A stretch of DNA of 64,000 nt from Fistularia commersonii (GCA_037954325.1 JBBMNZ010000004.1:689863-753862); one strand, 5' to 3'; shown: positions 20,175-31,502, numbered from the stretch's first letter. Numbers and translations: made by a program. The notes: generated by a model from the letters alone, not told the origin.

Positions 20175-21474
20175 TGTCTCTATGGAAATCAACGCCTGAC
20201 TCCACCCAGCACTTTCAGGGAGGTCTCATCCTTGCAGATGGTTGGTTTTTTTGTTTCTCCTCAGTTGCAGTCCACCTAAAATAGTCTTCATACTTCCAAG
20301 AAAAGAATATGCACAAAACATAGGCAAAGATACCAATGAACAAGCTGGTGTATAACATGAACAACAGACAAACAAAATCTTAACATCTGAGAAGAAAAAA
20401 GAAATTCCTTGTGCAGAGAATGGTGATAGAAACAGCAGGTGTACAGTAGGGATGAGGATCCTGAAAGAGACATGATGAGCAAGGTGTCTCGGAAAATGTA
20501 TAGATATCAATATTGCACAGATAACAGTGCTAAGTAGAGCTGGAGGTAGTGCTCATGGAGGTCATGAGCTGGTGCAACAAAGAGTGTTTTGAGATGTTTG
20601 TGAGCAGCATCTGCACTGAGCTTTATGCGCTTGTTGCATTGAACAGTATGACAGCCGATGGGATGAAGGACCTGCAGTGGCGTTCCTTCTTGCAGCCAGG
20701 ATGCAACAGTCTTTGGCCGAAGGAGCTGCTTAGATCCCTGCAGGGTCATGCAGAGGCTGAGAGGAGGCTGTTGTCAGTCCTCCCACTCTTAGACTTATTG
20801 GAAAGAGTTCCCTGTTGACAGTCGTCGCTAAAATGGTTCAGTGCTGAACTTGTGCAGAGGTGTATCCCAGGGTTCCCTCTATAAATTCACAGAACCAAGT
20901 CCAAAAGCTCCCAATTTTACCCTTGTATGCTGATGACACTGTCATTTCCTGCTGTGTCTCATATTATTTCATGCATAAATGTATTGATCTTGTCATTGTT
21001 ACCAATAGTGTGATGGATCACTGTTTCATTGGAACTGCTCCACACGTGTCTTGGACGTAGAATTAAAGTCAGTATGTTTCCAATGTCATATTTAAATTGT
21101 GATTGTTTCATGTTGTTTGTGTTTGTCTTCCTTTGCTTTCCCTCCTGTGTGATTCATCAGTCCTGCTCAGTCCAACCCTGTTCCTCATGTCTTGACCAAT
21201 CAGCTCCCTGCCTGCTCACCCGTCTCTTGTTGTATCCCGTCAGTGTCGTATCTTTGCGACTTTTGTCCCAGAGGACTTGTTGTTTAAACACCAGGAAAGT
21301 CTTTGGTGTGAAGATCAGGTATTTTCTTTCATTTCATGGTTGGACTCTGAAGGAGGCTCACTGAACTCTCTCTTGTGTTGAAAATAAATAATTTGAATTT
21401 ATTTCTATAAATAACTAGAATGCTACAATCCAGAATGTTGTTGCGGCTGCATCAGTTCCTCTTTAGCTGAGGGA
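20175..21474. repeat. A-to-B intergenic flank gamma, copy 2
   Basis: No host gene. 20245-20820 resembles a dispersed fish repeat (blocks such as CCGATGGGATGAAGGACCTG and GGAGCTGCTTAGATCC) and recurs at 29760-30305. The remainder recurs at 30306-30961. Short frames here sit in the repeat and are not conserved as proteins. Confidence 0.7.
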
Positions 21475-21502
21475 GGTTTTTGTACGACGTTGTATCACTG
21501 TG
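21475..21502 (-). other. 12-RSS of V-B2
   Basis: Heptamer CACAGTG (complement at 21496-21502), 12-bp spacer, nonamer ACAAAAACC (21475-21483). Consensus. Confidence 0.95.
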
Positions 21503-22015
21503 TGAACGGGTAGCTGCTACCCTGCTGACAATAATAAACTCCTGCATCTTCATTCTGGACTCTGCTGATGGTCAGAGTGAAGTCATTCCCAGACTGACTC
21601 CCACTAAAACGATCAGACACTCCAGAGAAACGGCTCGAGGCAGCATAAATAAGAAGCTTTGGAGCTTCTCCAGGTTTCTGCAGGTACCAGTGCAGGTAAT
21701 TGCCAACTCCTGTACTTGCTTTACATCTCATGGAGACGGTCTCTCCTGGAGCAGCAGACGGAGGTCCAGACTGAGTCAGGATAACCTCCCCGGATGAACC
21801 TGCAAAACAAGACGGCGGAAGATTTTAGGAGACAAATTGACGGACGTGGCAACAGAGGAGCCCCGTTTCTCCAAGGTGGATGCTGCTCGTTTGAGTGTTC
21901 CTGCTTGGCATCGGAACTTGATGGCGGTGAACCTGGAGCAACGTCTCCAGAGGAGAGTCTCACCCTGGACGAGGAGCCCCAGGGTGGCCAGCTGGAGGAT
22001 CAGTGACTTCATCAT
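21503..22015 (-). CDS. Ig light-chain V segment B2, kappa type (L3-like)
   Basis: Leader exon 22015-21964 (MMKSLILQLATLGLLVQG), V exon 21799-21503 (297 bp, the same length as B1 and B3). CDR1 is STGVGNYLH, CDR2 region AASSRFS, CDR3 start QQGSSYP. Cys, Trp and Cys landmarks are all present and the frame is open to the RSS. The next A gene expected downstream of its upstream flank is missing; L1 sequence starts instead at 23014. Confidence 0.93.
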
Positions 22016-22054
22016 GGTGCTGCCGGTGTGTCGGTGCTTCTGAAAGGTCTGGAG

Positions 22055-22097
22055 GTCTTAACAGCTGGGAGCGGAGAGGCAGGACATGTATGCAAAC
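22055..22097 (-). promoter_or_regulatory. V-B2 promoter
   Basis: Octamer-like GTTTGCAT (complement at 22090-22097) and TATA-like GTTAAGAC (22055-22062). Confidence 0.72.
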
Positions 22098-23010
22098 ACA
22101 GAGTCAGTCAGCTGGAGCTGTTCTCAACATGTCCTGCTGTGTCCTCCTCACTGCTCCACACATACGCATTTGCCAGTTTCAAAGGTCTGAAGCTCAAGAT
22201 GTTTGACTGTCACCGTGCATTTATTGTCGTGAATCTTCCTGCTGCTCATAGAGTTCATTTTTGCAAAACACCCTGTCACTTTCTTGGATCCTGGAAAACA
22301 GCTCCCTTATTAATATGACTGACTGTGGATCAATATGTTTCAGTCCAGTCACTCCTGAAGCCACAGAAGAACTGATGACCCAGAGGTCCAAATCCTGATG
22401 TATGATGATGACACTGTTGTTTCCTCAACAATATTTGTCTTCATCAGTTTTAAGGATACGTAAAGAGGATCTTAACAAGTTTTAGAGCTTGTCAAGTGAA
22501 CCTCAGGCACATCAGCCTGCTGAATTCAGGTCCGTCTCTTCGGAGGTCAATCTGCAGGTGCAAGGTTTGGTAGACTAGACGTTTGACATTTTCATTCAGT
22601 GACAGTCAGGAAGCTCAGTTTTGTGATTGATAATCTAGGTTATTGTTCTACATGAACTTTGAGAGAATGTTTTCAGCATTCAATGCACAGTCCTAAATAT
22701 TAGCCTTTTGTACTGTTGGTGTATGTAATGCAGAGTTCCTTAAAGTTCAGTTCTGGAGCCTCGAGGTCTTTTATTATGACTTTTCTGTCCCTTTCTGTTT
22801 GTTTCCTCTTGAATTGATTTCATTAAGAAGCACTTTGTGACTGGTGTCTGGAAAAGACTGGACTCAAAGAGAGTGTCATTGAAATGGGAAATCCTGCAGC
22901 TACATTTGTGTGTGATATAAAACCCTTCCAGGAGTGTCATGATGAAGACCTGGTGTGTGGAAATGATGCTCCAGCTGCAGCAGCAGGCACTTCACTTTCA
23001 CTGCAGTCTG
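22098..23010. repeat. B-to-A flank beta, copy 2, truncated
   Basis: Matches 18615-19540 but stops at CAGTCTG (23004-23010), about 8 bp before the place where the next RSS nonamer would begin. No gene. Confidence 0.85.
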
Positions 23011-23122
23011 CAGTCTCGTGGTTGGGTTCTTAGCCCTCCAAACATCCACAAGTCCTAGTTCTTCCAACATATGTTTTGCTGCCCTGGATTTCCTGCTAAT
23101 GGGCCCATAAACAGAAGGAGTT

Positions 23123-23572
23123 TTATCCATTTAAAACACAATTGAAATCACCTCCTAAAATTATAGTACCTCTGGCTTCTCTTGTCATTACAGTTGCCAC
23201 TTCTTTAAAGAAATTGAGGTCATCTTCATTAGGGGTATAGATATTCATGATAGTTTGCTCTGCTCCACCTACTGTTCCCATAATAAGTATATATCTCCCC
23301 ACTTTATCCTTCACTTCTCTCTGAATTGCAAAACTAATTGAATGACTAATTAAAATTGCTACTCCTCTCTTTCTGCTGTTTGAACAAAAAGCATAGAATA
23401 CCTGTGCAACCCAGTCTCTCCTCAATTTCTTATGTTCTACCTCATTTAAGTGAGTTTCCTGTAGTAACGCTATTGAGCAATTAAATTTCTTCAACTGAGT
23501 CAGCATTTTCTTTCTTTTTATAGGATTATTTAATCCTTTGACATTATAACTGACAATCCCTACCTCTGACAT
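23123..23572 (-). pseudogene. L1 ORF2 fragment, AP endonuclease start
   Basis: A 149-codon open frame beginning MSEVGIVSYNVKGLNNPIKR. It has the LLQETHLNE block with the catalytic Glu, GRYILIMGTV, and ILGGDFNCVLNG with the Asp-Phe-Asn motif. A stop follows, then another frame (23130-23014) continues DKTPSVYGPISRKSRAAKH until the junction with V-flank DNA. In a full L1 this domain nicks the target DNA; here reverse transcriptase is absent. Confidence 0.88.
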
Positions 23573-24083
23573 AAATCGGCATTTCTTATTTTCATTTTAC
23601 TCTCCCCAGATTCACCTTTGCATAAAGTAACTATCCTTGCCATAGTAGTAACAAAAATCACTTGTGCCGACCTAACCTACATGTCAAGGAAATAAGAACT
23701 CTTAAAACACAGAACAGAAAAAATAAAATAAGCATATGTGACTTCCAATAGTCCAGCTGAGTACAGAGATCTGTCCAGCTCCTGTTGTAATGCAGGCAGA
23801 GGGTTGTGATTTAAGATTCCCTCTGGGCAAAGTGCACTAAGTGCTGTCCAAACCACTGAGCAAAGAAAAAAACAAAATCTTTGGTGAGGCGGTGATCCCA
23901 ACACGGGTCTCATCGTAAAAAAATATTAATTGAAAATAATAGCAGAGTTAACTCTCCTCTCCTCTCAATAACTTTACAATATGATTCACTTAACTTCAGC
24001 ATGTTTGGCTGTTTAAACTATGAACAGTAATACACATAGAACTTTAAGATTGACAGGAATAACGTTATCTAATTATTTTAACA

Positions 24084-25118
24084 TTACCCGGGCACAGAAC
24101 TCCTCATTATTTTAGTCCAGCAAAACAGCCGCAGGTCTGCGGCGGACAGTGATGTGTCCTTTCTTTCTCTCTTCCCACCATCCTGTCTTTGCCATGTAAC
24201 TTTTGAGAGTTCCCATTCCAGTCTCTCTCTCTCACTAACCTGCAACTCGATGCCCGGCTTCTTCAACGTTGGCACAGCATCCACCAGCGTAGGAAATGTT
24301 TTCACTCCCGAGTCCAAGTTGATTCTCAGCTGCGCCGGATAGCGGCACATTGCCCGGATCTCCTTCTCCTTCAGCTGCTTGATCACTCCTCGGACCCGCG
24401 TTCTCTTCCTCTGTATTTCTGGAGAGTAATCCTGGTCGAAGTAAATCACTCCTTTTTGGAACTTCACTCGTTTTTGGGCCCATGCTTGTCGCAGCACTGC
24501 TTCCTTTACTGTATAATCCAGAAACCTCACAATAATGGAGCGCGGAGGCGCTGAACTCGCAGGCTTTAGCCCCAGTGATCTGTGTGCCCTCTCCATTTTT
24601 ACTTTTAACTCGGGCGGGAGTTGTAGCGCCGTCTCAATTAAGTTCCTCACAAAACCAATCATGTCACCTTTCTCACTTTCCTCTGGGACTTGATAAATTC
24701 TCAGATTGTTGCGGCGCATCCGGTTCTGTAGATCGTCGCACATGTTCGTCAGGGCCGCCTCCCGTTTCAACAGGTGCCTCAGCATCCTCTCATGGCGCTG
24801 GCCTGTGTCCTCCACCTGGCCTACCCTGGTCTCCACTTCCTCAGTTCTCCGCTCTAGCTTCTCCATCCTTTGAGTCAAGTCCGTGACCAACACCTCCAGT
24901 CTAGTTAATTGTTCCTTAGTGTCTGCAAATGCTTGCTTATTTTCTTTCCTCAACTCTTTCAACTCGCGAAGAATGTTCTCCATGTTCTGTTCAACCGTTT
25001 TTCCGCTCACCTGGCTTGGGGAAGATGGCGGTCGATTTTTTCCTTTCGCTTCTTCTTGCTGTTTTTGCTGTTTTGCTGCGTTCCGTGTGTCTCTGACTGT
25101 GCTCATCCTAATCTGCAA
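24084..25118 (-). CDS. L1 ORF1 protein, apparently intact (344 aa)
   Basis: RNA-binding chaperone of an L1 LINE. Residues about 1-45 are basic and Lys/Gln-rich; about 45-125 are a coiled coil with heptad Leu/Glu spacing (NILRELKELRKENK, LERRTEEVETRVGQVE). Residues about 130-235 form the RRM-like part, with NNLRIYQVPEESE and PPRSIIVRFLDYTVKE. A C-terminal domain follows (QRKRTRVRGVIKQLKE, then AQLRI and VKTFPTLVDAVP). The domain order and roughly 340-residue length are normal for L1 ORF1. It is the longest open frame in the element and shows no break, yet ORF2 is deleted, so it could act only in trans if expressed. Confidence 0.88.
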   Translation of the reverse strand: MQIRMSTVRDTRNAAKQQKQQEEAKGKNRPPSSPSQVSGKTVEQNMENILRELKELRKENKQAFADTKEQLTRLEVLVTDLTQRMEKLERRTEEVETRVGQVEDTGQRHERMLRHLLKREAALTNMCDDLQNRMRRNNLRIYQVPEESEKGDMIGFVRNLIETALQLPPELKVKMERAHRSLGLKPASSAPPRSIIVRFLDYTVKEAVLRQAWAQKRVKFQKGVIYFDQDYSPEIQRKRTRVRGVIKQLKEKEIRAMCRYPAQLRINLDSGVKTFPTLVDAVPTLKKPGIELQVSERERLEWELSKVTWQRQDGGKRERKDTSLSAADLRLFCWTKIMRSSVPG

Positions 25119-25299
25119 TGCTTCAGACTCACTCTTCCACCATTAAACTGTCAAGTATTTTTTCATAAACAGCCGAATACTACCAATTTTCAGGAGAGCT
25201 CAACTCCATGTGTGTGTCTCAGTACATTGCGTCACCAGAAGTCCCAAACATGCAGATTATGGGCAACTAAATGACCATCAGTGGCCACTGGACTTGGCA

Positions 25300-25735
25300 T
25301 TTTGAACCAATCTGACCAACATGCTGAATGACCTTAATCTAGAGCTGCAAGGAAAGGACAAAACTGTGATCAATATGATCAGCTCAGTTAATGCTTTCAA
25401 ACGCAAAATGCAACATCTCTTCTCGAAGCTCCACCGCCATGATTCGGCAAACTTCCAGAACTTCCAGTTACTATCAGCAGTTACTGTCCGGACTATGCAA
25501 CCTTGGCTAATTCCATTCAGTGTAAGTCATCTGAGTAAGGTAATGACAAAAAACATGTACAGAGTTGTATTGTGCAATATAGGTTGATGCAGTAATGCAA
25601 GGCATATAGTGTACATATAAAAATGATTCTCAATATATTAAGATATAATGTGTTTTGCATTTTGAGTGGGCGGTAGATCATTTTGACTCGGTCATATCAT
25701 AAGTAGCTGTCAGGTTGAAAAAGTGTGGGCGCCCC
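25300..25735 (+). mobile_element. hAT transposon remnant with internal deletion
   Basis: Same element as 7442-8334: the start frame NDLNLELQGKDKTVINM is kept at 25321, then sequence jumps from CTTCCAGAACTTCCAG to the TATCAGCAGTTACTGTCC region, removing about 470 bp of transposase. It ends in the same terminal repeat, GGGCGCCCCTG, at about 25727-25737. Confidence 0.82.
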
Positions 25736-26384
25736 TGGTTTAGGAGGTCAGTGTCACATTTGCTCAACCAGCAGAGAGGTGTCCTAAAAGGATCCATGTC
25801 AGGACCACTATCTGCCACCTTTTGTCATCAGTAGAATAAATGGTGTTCAGTCAACTCAGTAAAGAGGAACCCATTGGGCAGATCTGCGTCATAGGACATC
25901 AGTGCCGGATGACTTTCGATGGCCTTTCTGCTCCACCTGCTTTAAGGGACTTCTCATAAACATCTTCCAGCTATCTCTTCTTCTGATGACACACTGCTTG
26001 ACCAGAGAGTATTCTGAAGATCACTGTGTTTCTGATAGTTACAAACCCTTGCTGCTAGATGTACTCTCTCTTTCTTATCCTTCTTCAGGCCTGGTTCTCC
26101 ACCTCTTTCTGCTCAATAGCCTCCATCCTCTTCTAAGAGTATCAAAGAACATTGAGCGTCTTTATTGGACTTTTGTTGATGGGAGCTCTCTGATGTTGGA
26201 TTGCTGACAAAAGGACATTTGTGGATGAATGTAATGAAATCATTTCATGAGGGAGTCTTGTTTTACAAAGAATGACAGATGTCACACAACTTGTGGTGAG
26301 CAGAGACCCGACACTGGTCCTCAGTGAAGTGTGTCAGTCTCTGCAGCAGCAGACACTTCACTTTCACTTCAGTCTGACTGATGG
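25736..26384. repeat. V-A downstream flank alpha, copy 2
   Basis: Near-identical to 8335-8984. No gene. Confidence 0.85.
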
Positions 26385-26412
26385 GGTTTTTGTACGACGC
26401 TTTTTCACTGTG
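26385..26412 (-). other. 12-RSS of V-A3
   Basis: Heptamer CACAGTG (complement at 26406-26412), 12-bp spacer, nonamer ACAAAAACC (26385-26393). Consensus. Confidence 0.95.
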
Positions 26413-26898
26413 TGAACGTAGCCTGACTGTTGATGTTATGTGCACTCTGACAGTAATAAACTGCTGCATCTTCAGTCTGGACTCCTCTGATGGTCAGAGT
26501 GAAGTCAGAGTTTGATCCACTGCCTGAAAAACGATCTGGAATTCCTGATTCTCGACGAGTAGCCCAATAAATGAGGAGTTTGGGAACTTGTCCTTCTTTC
26601 TGTTGGTACCAGGCTAGATGGTGGTCACCACCACTATCCCGGTAAACGTCCTGACTGGTCCTACAGGAGATGGAGACGGGGTCTCCTGGAGCAGAGCTCT
26701 TTGCTGCAGGCTGAGTCACCGTGAACTGACCTCTGGACTCTGAGGATACAGACACACAAAGTGAAAGAGACTCCACGGCTTTGCGGGCTTCATCTCACAC
26801 ATAGTGATGTTGAGAGAGGAGAGGAGGTGGACTCTCTGGACTTTACCTGTGAAGCAGCAGCAGAGGAGAGTCCAGATGAGGACGGAGACCCGCGTCAT
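26413..26898 (-). CDS. Ig light-chain V segment A3, kappa type (L1-like)
   Basis: Leader exon 26898-26847 (MTRVSVLIWTLLCCCFT), V exon 26739-26413 (327 bp). It starts ESRGQFTVTQPAAKSSAPGD, as A2 does; CDR1 is QDVYRDSGGDHH, the CDR2 region WATRRES, CDR3 SAHNINSQAT. Both cysteines and the Trp are present and there are no stops. It shares the QFTVTQ start and RDS CDR1 with A2, so these two are probably the closest pair. A 2.7-kb LINE sits just upstream of its promoter. Confidence 0.93.
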
Positions 26899-26963
26899 GT
26901 TTGTGATGAGGAGGATTTGTGATGAAGGACGGCTGTCAGTCATCCAGGGTCCAAGTGTCAGGA

Positions 26964-27010
26964 CTATAAAGAGTCCCAGAGCACTGGAGCATGGAGCTGC
27001 TGATGCAAAG
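26964..27010 (-). promoter_or_regulatory. V-A3 promoter
   Basis: Octamer-like CTTTGCAT (complement at 27003-27010) and TATA box CTTTATAG (26964-26971). A LINE 3' end begins only about 95 bp further upstream, at about 27100. Confidence 0.8.
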
Positions 27011-27099
27011 TGTCTCTATGGAAATCAACGCCTGACTCCAGCCAGCACTTTCAGGGAGGTCTCATCCATGCAGATGGTTGGTTTTTCATGCTTCTTTTT

Positions 27100-28337
27100 G
27101 TTTCTCCTTTTGTTTTTTTATTTAACCTTTATTGAACCAGGAAAAAAAAGTCAGTTGAGATTAAAAACCTCTTTTACAAGGGAGTCCTGGCCAAGAGGCA
27201 GCAGTAAGTTACAGACAGAACAACATTACAAACAGTTAAAAGAAGGAATTATATTTTGACAAGTTGACCTCTATTGTTCTCAGTTTGGTTTTAAAAGCAT
27301 TTAGTGAGATAAAATAAGGGAGTTTCCAGTCTTTTTGAAGTCTGTTCCATGCAGTGGGGGCAGCACAGGCAAAAGCCCTTTTCCTTCGTTCTGTGCTTGC
27401 AAAAGGGACATAAAGCAACAGTCGATCATGTGAGAATCAACAGTCCGCCTTGTGACTCAGTCACAGATGTACGAGGGCAGCAGCCCGAGCACGGCCTTAT
27501 AAATAAAAGTGTACCAATGCCCCGACCTCCCGGTACACAAAGAAGGCCATCCAACATGGGAATATAGTTCACAATGATGTGTTAACCATCTACAATTTGT
27601 TATGAACCTCAGCGAGGCGTGATACACGGTGTCGACTTTTTGAAGACTTTGAGCAGAGGCGTTCATGTACAGCAGATCACTGTCATCTAAAATAGCTAAA
27701 AAAGTTGCTTCTCAACATTAGAGGAGAAACACACCTTGTTTTGAAAAAGAAAACCCAGTTTCAATTTAAGTTTTTTTCCCAAGACAGTCAATATGGGGCT
27801 TGAATGTCAAAGAGTCATCTAGTAAAACCCCGAGGTATTTCTATTCATGCACCCGCTCGATGACACTTCCCTTGAAAGTTGACACCACGGGAAGATCTGT
27901 AGGGACCTTCTTGCTTTTTGGAAAGATCATGAGCTTTGTTTTGTCAGCATTTAGAATCAGTTTTAGCTGCACTAGTGCGAGCTGAATCACATCAAAAGTT
28001 TCTGCACAGATTCAATTGCTTTCACAGGGGTGGATCCAAAGCAGTAGATGATTGTGTCCTCAGCATAAAGATGAACATTGGCATCAGACAGATTTTTCCT
28101 AGTTCATTAATGTACAAAATGAACAAGAGGGGTCTAATATTGAACCCTGTGGCACCCCCTTTTGGACACTCAAAGAGAAACCAGAAACCAGACCATCACA
28201 TTTAACGCACTGAGTTTTGTCATTCAAGTTATTTCTAAACCAAGAAAGTACAGAGCTACAAAATCCAAAACTGCCAATCCGATGCATTAAAACAGCATGA
28301 TCTACAGTATCAAAAGCTGTCGACAAATCAATTCCCA
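27100..28337 (-). mobile_element. Jockey-superfamily LINE, 3' part
   Basis: The minus-strand reverse transcriptase frame at 28338-28099 has IDLSTAFDTVDHAVL, SWFRNNLNDKTQCVKCDG and KGVPQGSILDPS. The 3' region near 27115-27200, with TTTATTTAACC and CCTGGCCAAGAGG, is a common fish LINE end. The C-terminal frames at 27666-27236 are broken. It is a different family from the L2-type LINE at 10.3 kb. The 5' part lies at 29262-29757 beyond an insertion. Confidence 0.82.
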
Positions 28338-29261
28338 AAGTTCTGCAAGCCCATTACAGAAAAAAAAACAAGTGTTGATGACGCAGTTGCTTCAACCAAT
28401 CAGATTTTGAGTTGGGGACATCGAAGCCTTCTAGCAGGCTATAGCAACGTCAGCGTACTCACGCCCTCTGATTAGATAGTCAGAGATTACTAGCCAGCTG
28501 CGAACAGAAATATAGTTGTGTTTGTTTAATATCGTTTTTTTCAACCCACAATGGCTACAGGAGAAGAAATGGATTTAGTTACCAATATATTGTTAAAGCG
28601 ATTTTCATTTTGAAGAAACGCTGGACATAGTAAGGAAAGGTCGGGCAACTCCTAAGCTAGCAAACCTGTCACAACCAGGAAGGGATTTGTCTGACATTTT
28701 CAAGCCAAGAACTACAATCGTTACCCCTGGCTCACAGGATCCGAGGTTCACTGCAAATTGTATTGCTGGGAGCGTTTGGAGCCGAAGCGCACGGATAATC
28801 TCTACGATGGAATAATTGAACTCTTTTTGAGGAAAGAAAGGAGGAAGGATTTTGTCTACAAATGATCAGAATTTCTGGTGAGTAAAATGCTGCTATTTTC
28901 CTAAATAATACTGCCAGTTTATAACGTTATTATTGGTGCTTTTTAGGTGTCGTGGCTGTTTGATATAAAGGCATTTATTGTGGTTACTGTCCGTTTTTTT
29001 GGCTCCCGCCATGCTACTCTCTTTATACCGCATTTCTGCATAATTAGATGTTTTTTTTTGTTTTGTTTTTTTTTATAGCCATAAACTAGTTATGGGGGGT
29101 GGATTGATTCGTAGCACTACTGAAGGCCTAGGTGTAAAATGCACGGCCCGCCACTGTCTTGTGGATGACGAGCGGATTACTGTTCCGGGTTTTAGTGTCC
29201 CGGCAAGCAGCAACAACGCAGTGATCACTCATATCATTGCAGAAAACTCCCAGAGCTGAGA
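28338..29261 (+). mobile_element. hAT-like (TTF-finger type) fragment inside the LINE
   Basis: About 0.9 kb interrupting the LINE. On the plus strand, 28551-28860 encodes a broken transposase N-terminus: MATGEEMDLVTNILLKRFSF, then after a frame change ETLDIVRKGRATPKLANLSQ, then RYPWLTGSEVHCKLYCWE, resembling TTF-type finger regions of ZMYM1-like hAT proteins. A terminal-repeat-like end CACGGCCCGCCACTG lies at about 29142-29156. No matching left end was found, so the limits are uncertain. Confidence 0.55.
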
Positions 29262-29757
29262 ATTTATGAGGAACATTTGTAAGGATTAAATCAAGTTAAG
29301 TGGATTTAAAGGACTTCTAATGTTTGGCCGAGTAGGTAGATTGACCGATTGACTTAGATTATTTGAGTCACAGAAGCATTTAAACTCATCCGAAACTGAG
29401 GTTAACCAGTCCCAATTTAAGCCCCCGGACAGCAAGAGTTCGTTAGACTTAAGCCTAGATAAAAGATGTCTTAATGTTGACAAAGCTTCCTTTTTGGCAG
29501 AGGGAGGCCGATAGCAACCAACAACCGTTAAACGCAGGGATTTTGCACTTTCTATATTTAAAGTCAAAAACTCCAGTTGCTAACAGATGGACTCAGATAG
29601 AAGAACTACAACAACAAATCTTGATTTCACATAAATTGCTACACCTCCACCTTTCTTGGGCCTGTCAGAATGAAATATATCATACCCAGGAATGTTAATG
29701 CTCTCATTTGGGGAAGAATTAGAAAGCCACGTTTCAGAGATTATCATAATATCAGCA
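29262..29757 (-). mobile_element. Jockey-superfamily LINE, endonuclease part
   Basis: Frame 29567-29286 has LRLTVVGCYRPPSAKKEAL and the NWDWL block of AP endonucleases (GGLNWDWL, normally GDLNWDWL), so the key Asp of the motif has changed. It is the 5' neighbour of the reverse transcriptase at 28338-28099 with the middle replaced by the hAT-like fragment. Truncated at 29757, where V flank gamma resumes. Confidence 0.8.
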
Positions 29758-29759
29758 CA

Positions 29760-30961
29760 ATATCAGCTCCTCAGTCACAGTCCACCGTAAAATAGAATAT
29801 GCAAACATAGATATAGATACCAAGGAACAAGATGGTGTATAACATGAACAACAGACAAACAAAATCTTAACATCTGAGAAGAAAAAAGAAAGTCCTTGTG
29901 CAGAGAATGGTGATAGAAACAGCAGGTGTACAGTAGGGATGAGGATCCTGAAAGAGACATGATGAGCAAGGTGTCCTGGAGAATGTGTAGATATCAATAT
30001 TGCACGGATAACAGTGCTAAGTAGAGCTGGAGGTAGTGCTCATGGAGGCCGTGAGCCGGTGCAAAAAAGAGTGTTTTGAGATGTTTGTGAGCAACATCTG
30101 CACTGAGCTTTATGTGCTTGTTGCATTGAACAGTCTGACGGCCAATGGGATGAAGGACCTGCAGTGGCGTTCCTTCTTGCAGCCAGGATGCAACAGTCTT
30201 TGGCCGAAGGAGCTGCTTAGATCCCTGCAGGGTCATGCAGAGGCTGAGAGGAGGCTGTTGTCAGTCCTCCTACTCTTAGACTTATTGGAAAGAGTTCCCT
30301 GTTGACAGTCGCCGCTAAAATGGTTCAGTGCTGAACATGTTCAGAGGTGTATCCCAGGGTTCCCTCTATAAATTCACAGAACCAAGTCCAAAAGCTCCCA
30401 ATTTTACCCTTGTATGCTGATGACACTGTCATTTCCTGCTGTGTCTCATATTATTTCATGCATAAATGTATTGATCTTGTCATTGTTACCAATAGTGTGT
30501 TGGATCACTGTTTCATTAGAACTGCTCCACATGTATCTTGGACGTAGAATTAAAGTCAGTATGTTTCCAATGTCATATTTAAATTGTGATTGTTTCATGT
30601 AGTTTGTGTTTGTCTTCCTTTGCTTTCCCTCCTGTGTGATTCATCAGTCCTGCTCAGTCCAACCCTGTTCCTCATGTCTTGACCAATCAGCTCCCTGCCT
30701 GCTCACCTGTCTCTTGTTGTATCCCGTCAGTGTCGTATCTTTGCGACTTTTGTCCCAGAGGACTTGTTGTTTAGACACCAGGAGGGTCTTTGGCCTGAAG
30801 ATCAGGTATTTTCTTTTATTTCAGGATTGGACTCTTAAGGAGGCTCACTGAACTCTCTCTTGTGTTGAAAAGAAATAATTTGAATTTATTTCTATAAATA
30901 ACTAGAATGCTACAATCCAGAATGTTGTTGCGGCTGCATCAGTTCCTCTTTAGCTGAGGGA
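29760..30961. repeat. A-to-B intergenic flank gamma, copy 3
   Basis: Near-identical to 20268-21474. No gene. Confidence 0.8.
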
Positions 30962-30989
30962 GGTTTTTGTACGACGTTGTATCACTGTG
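30962..30989 (-). other. 12-RSS of V-B3
   Basis: Heptamer CACAGTG (complement at 30983-30989), 12-bp spacer, nonamer ACAAAAACC (30962-30970). Consensus. Confidence 0.95.
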
Positions 30990-31502
30990 TGAACGGGAAG
31001 CTGTTGTCCTGCTGACAATAATAAACTCCTGCATCTTCATTCTGGACTCTGCTGATGGTCAGAGTGAAGTCAGTCCCAGACTGACTCCCACTAAAACGAT
31101 CAGACACTCCAGAGAAACGGGTCCCAGCATTATAAATAAGAAGCTTTGGAGCTTCTCCAGGTTTCTGAAGGTACCACTGCAGGTCATTGCTAACTCCTGT
31201 ACTTGCTTTACATCTCATGGAGACGGTCTCTCCTGGAGCAGCAGACGGAGGTCCAGACTGAGTCAGGATAACCTCCCCGGATGAACCTGCAAAACAAGAC
31301 GGCGGCAGATTTTAGGAGACAAATTGACGGACGTGGCAACAGAGGAGCACCGTTTCTCCAAGGTGGATGCTGCTCGTTTGGGTGTTCCTGCTCGGCATCG
31401 GAACTTGATGGCGGTGAACCTGGAGCAACATCTCCGGAGGAGAGTCTCACCCTGGACGAGGAGCCCCAGGGTGGCCAGCTGGAGGATCAGTGACTTCATC
31501 AT
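30990..31502 (-). CDS. Ig light-chain V segment B3, kappa type (L3-like)
   Basis: Leader exon 31502-31451 (MMKSLILQLATLGLLVQG), V exon 31286-30990 (297 bp). CDR1 is STGVSNDLQ, the CDR2 region NAGTRFS, CDR3 start QQDNSFP. All landmarks are intact and open. Upstream it is followed by a short beta remnant that switches at about 31880 to flank alpha and V-A4, unlike B1, so a recombination joined the two flank types here. Confidence 0.93.

Larger units (their letters stand above)
23014..25270 (-). mobile_element. L1-clade LINE, 5' half only
   Basis: Minus-strand L1 with a complete ORF1 and only the first part of ORF2; everything after the endonuclease start is gone. Normal L1 copies are truncated at the 5' end, so losing the 3' end points to a later deletion or recombination. 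The ORF1-ORF2 spacer and endonuclease start match the L1 copies at 37252 and 54701. The exact 5' end (about 25270) is uncertain. Confidence 0.85.
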
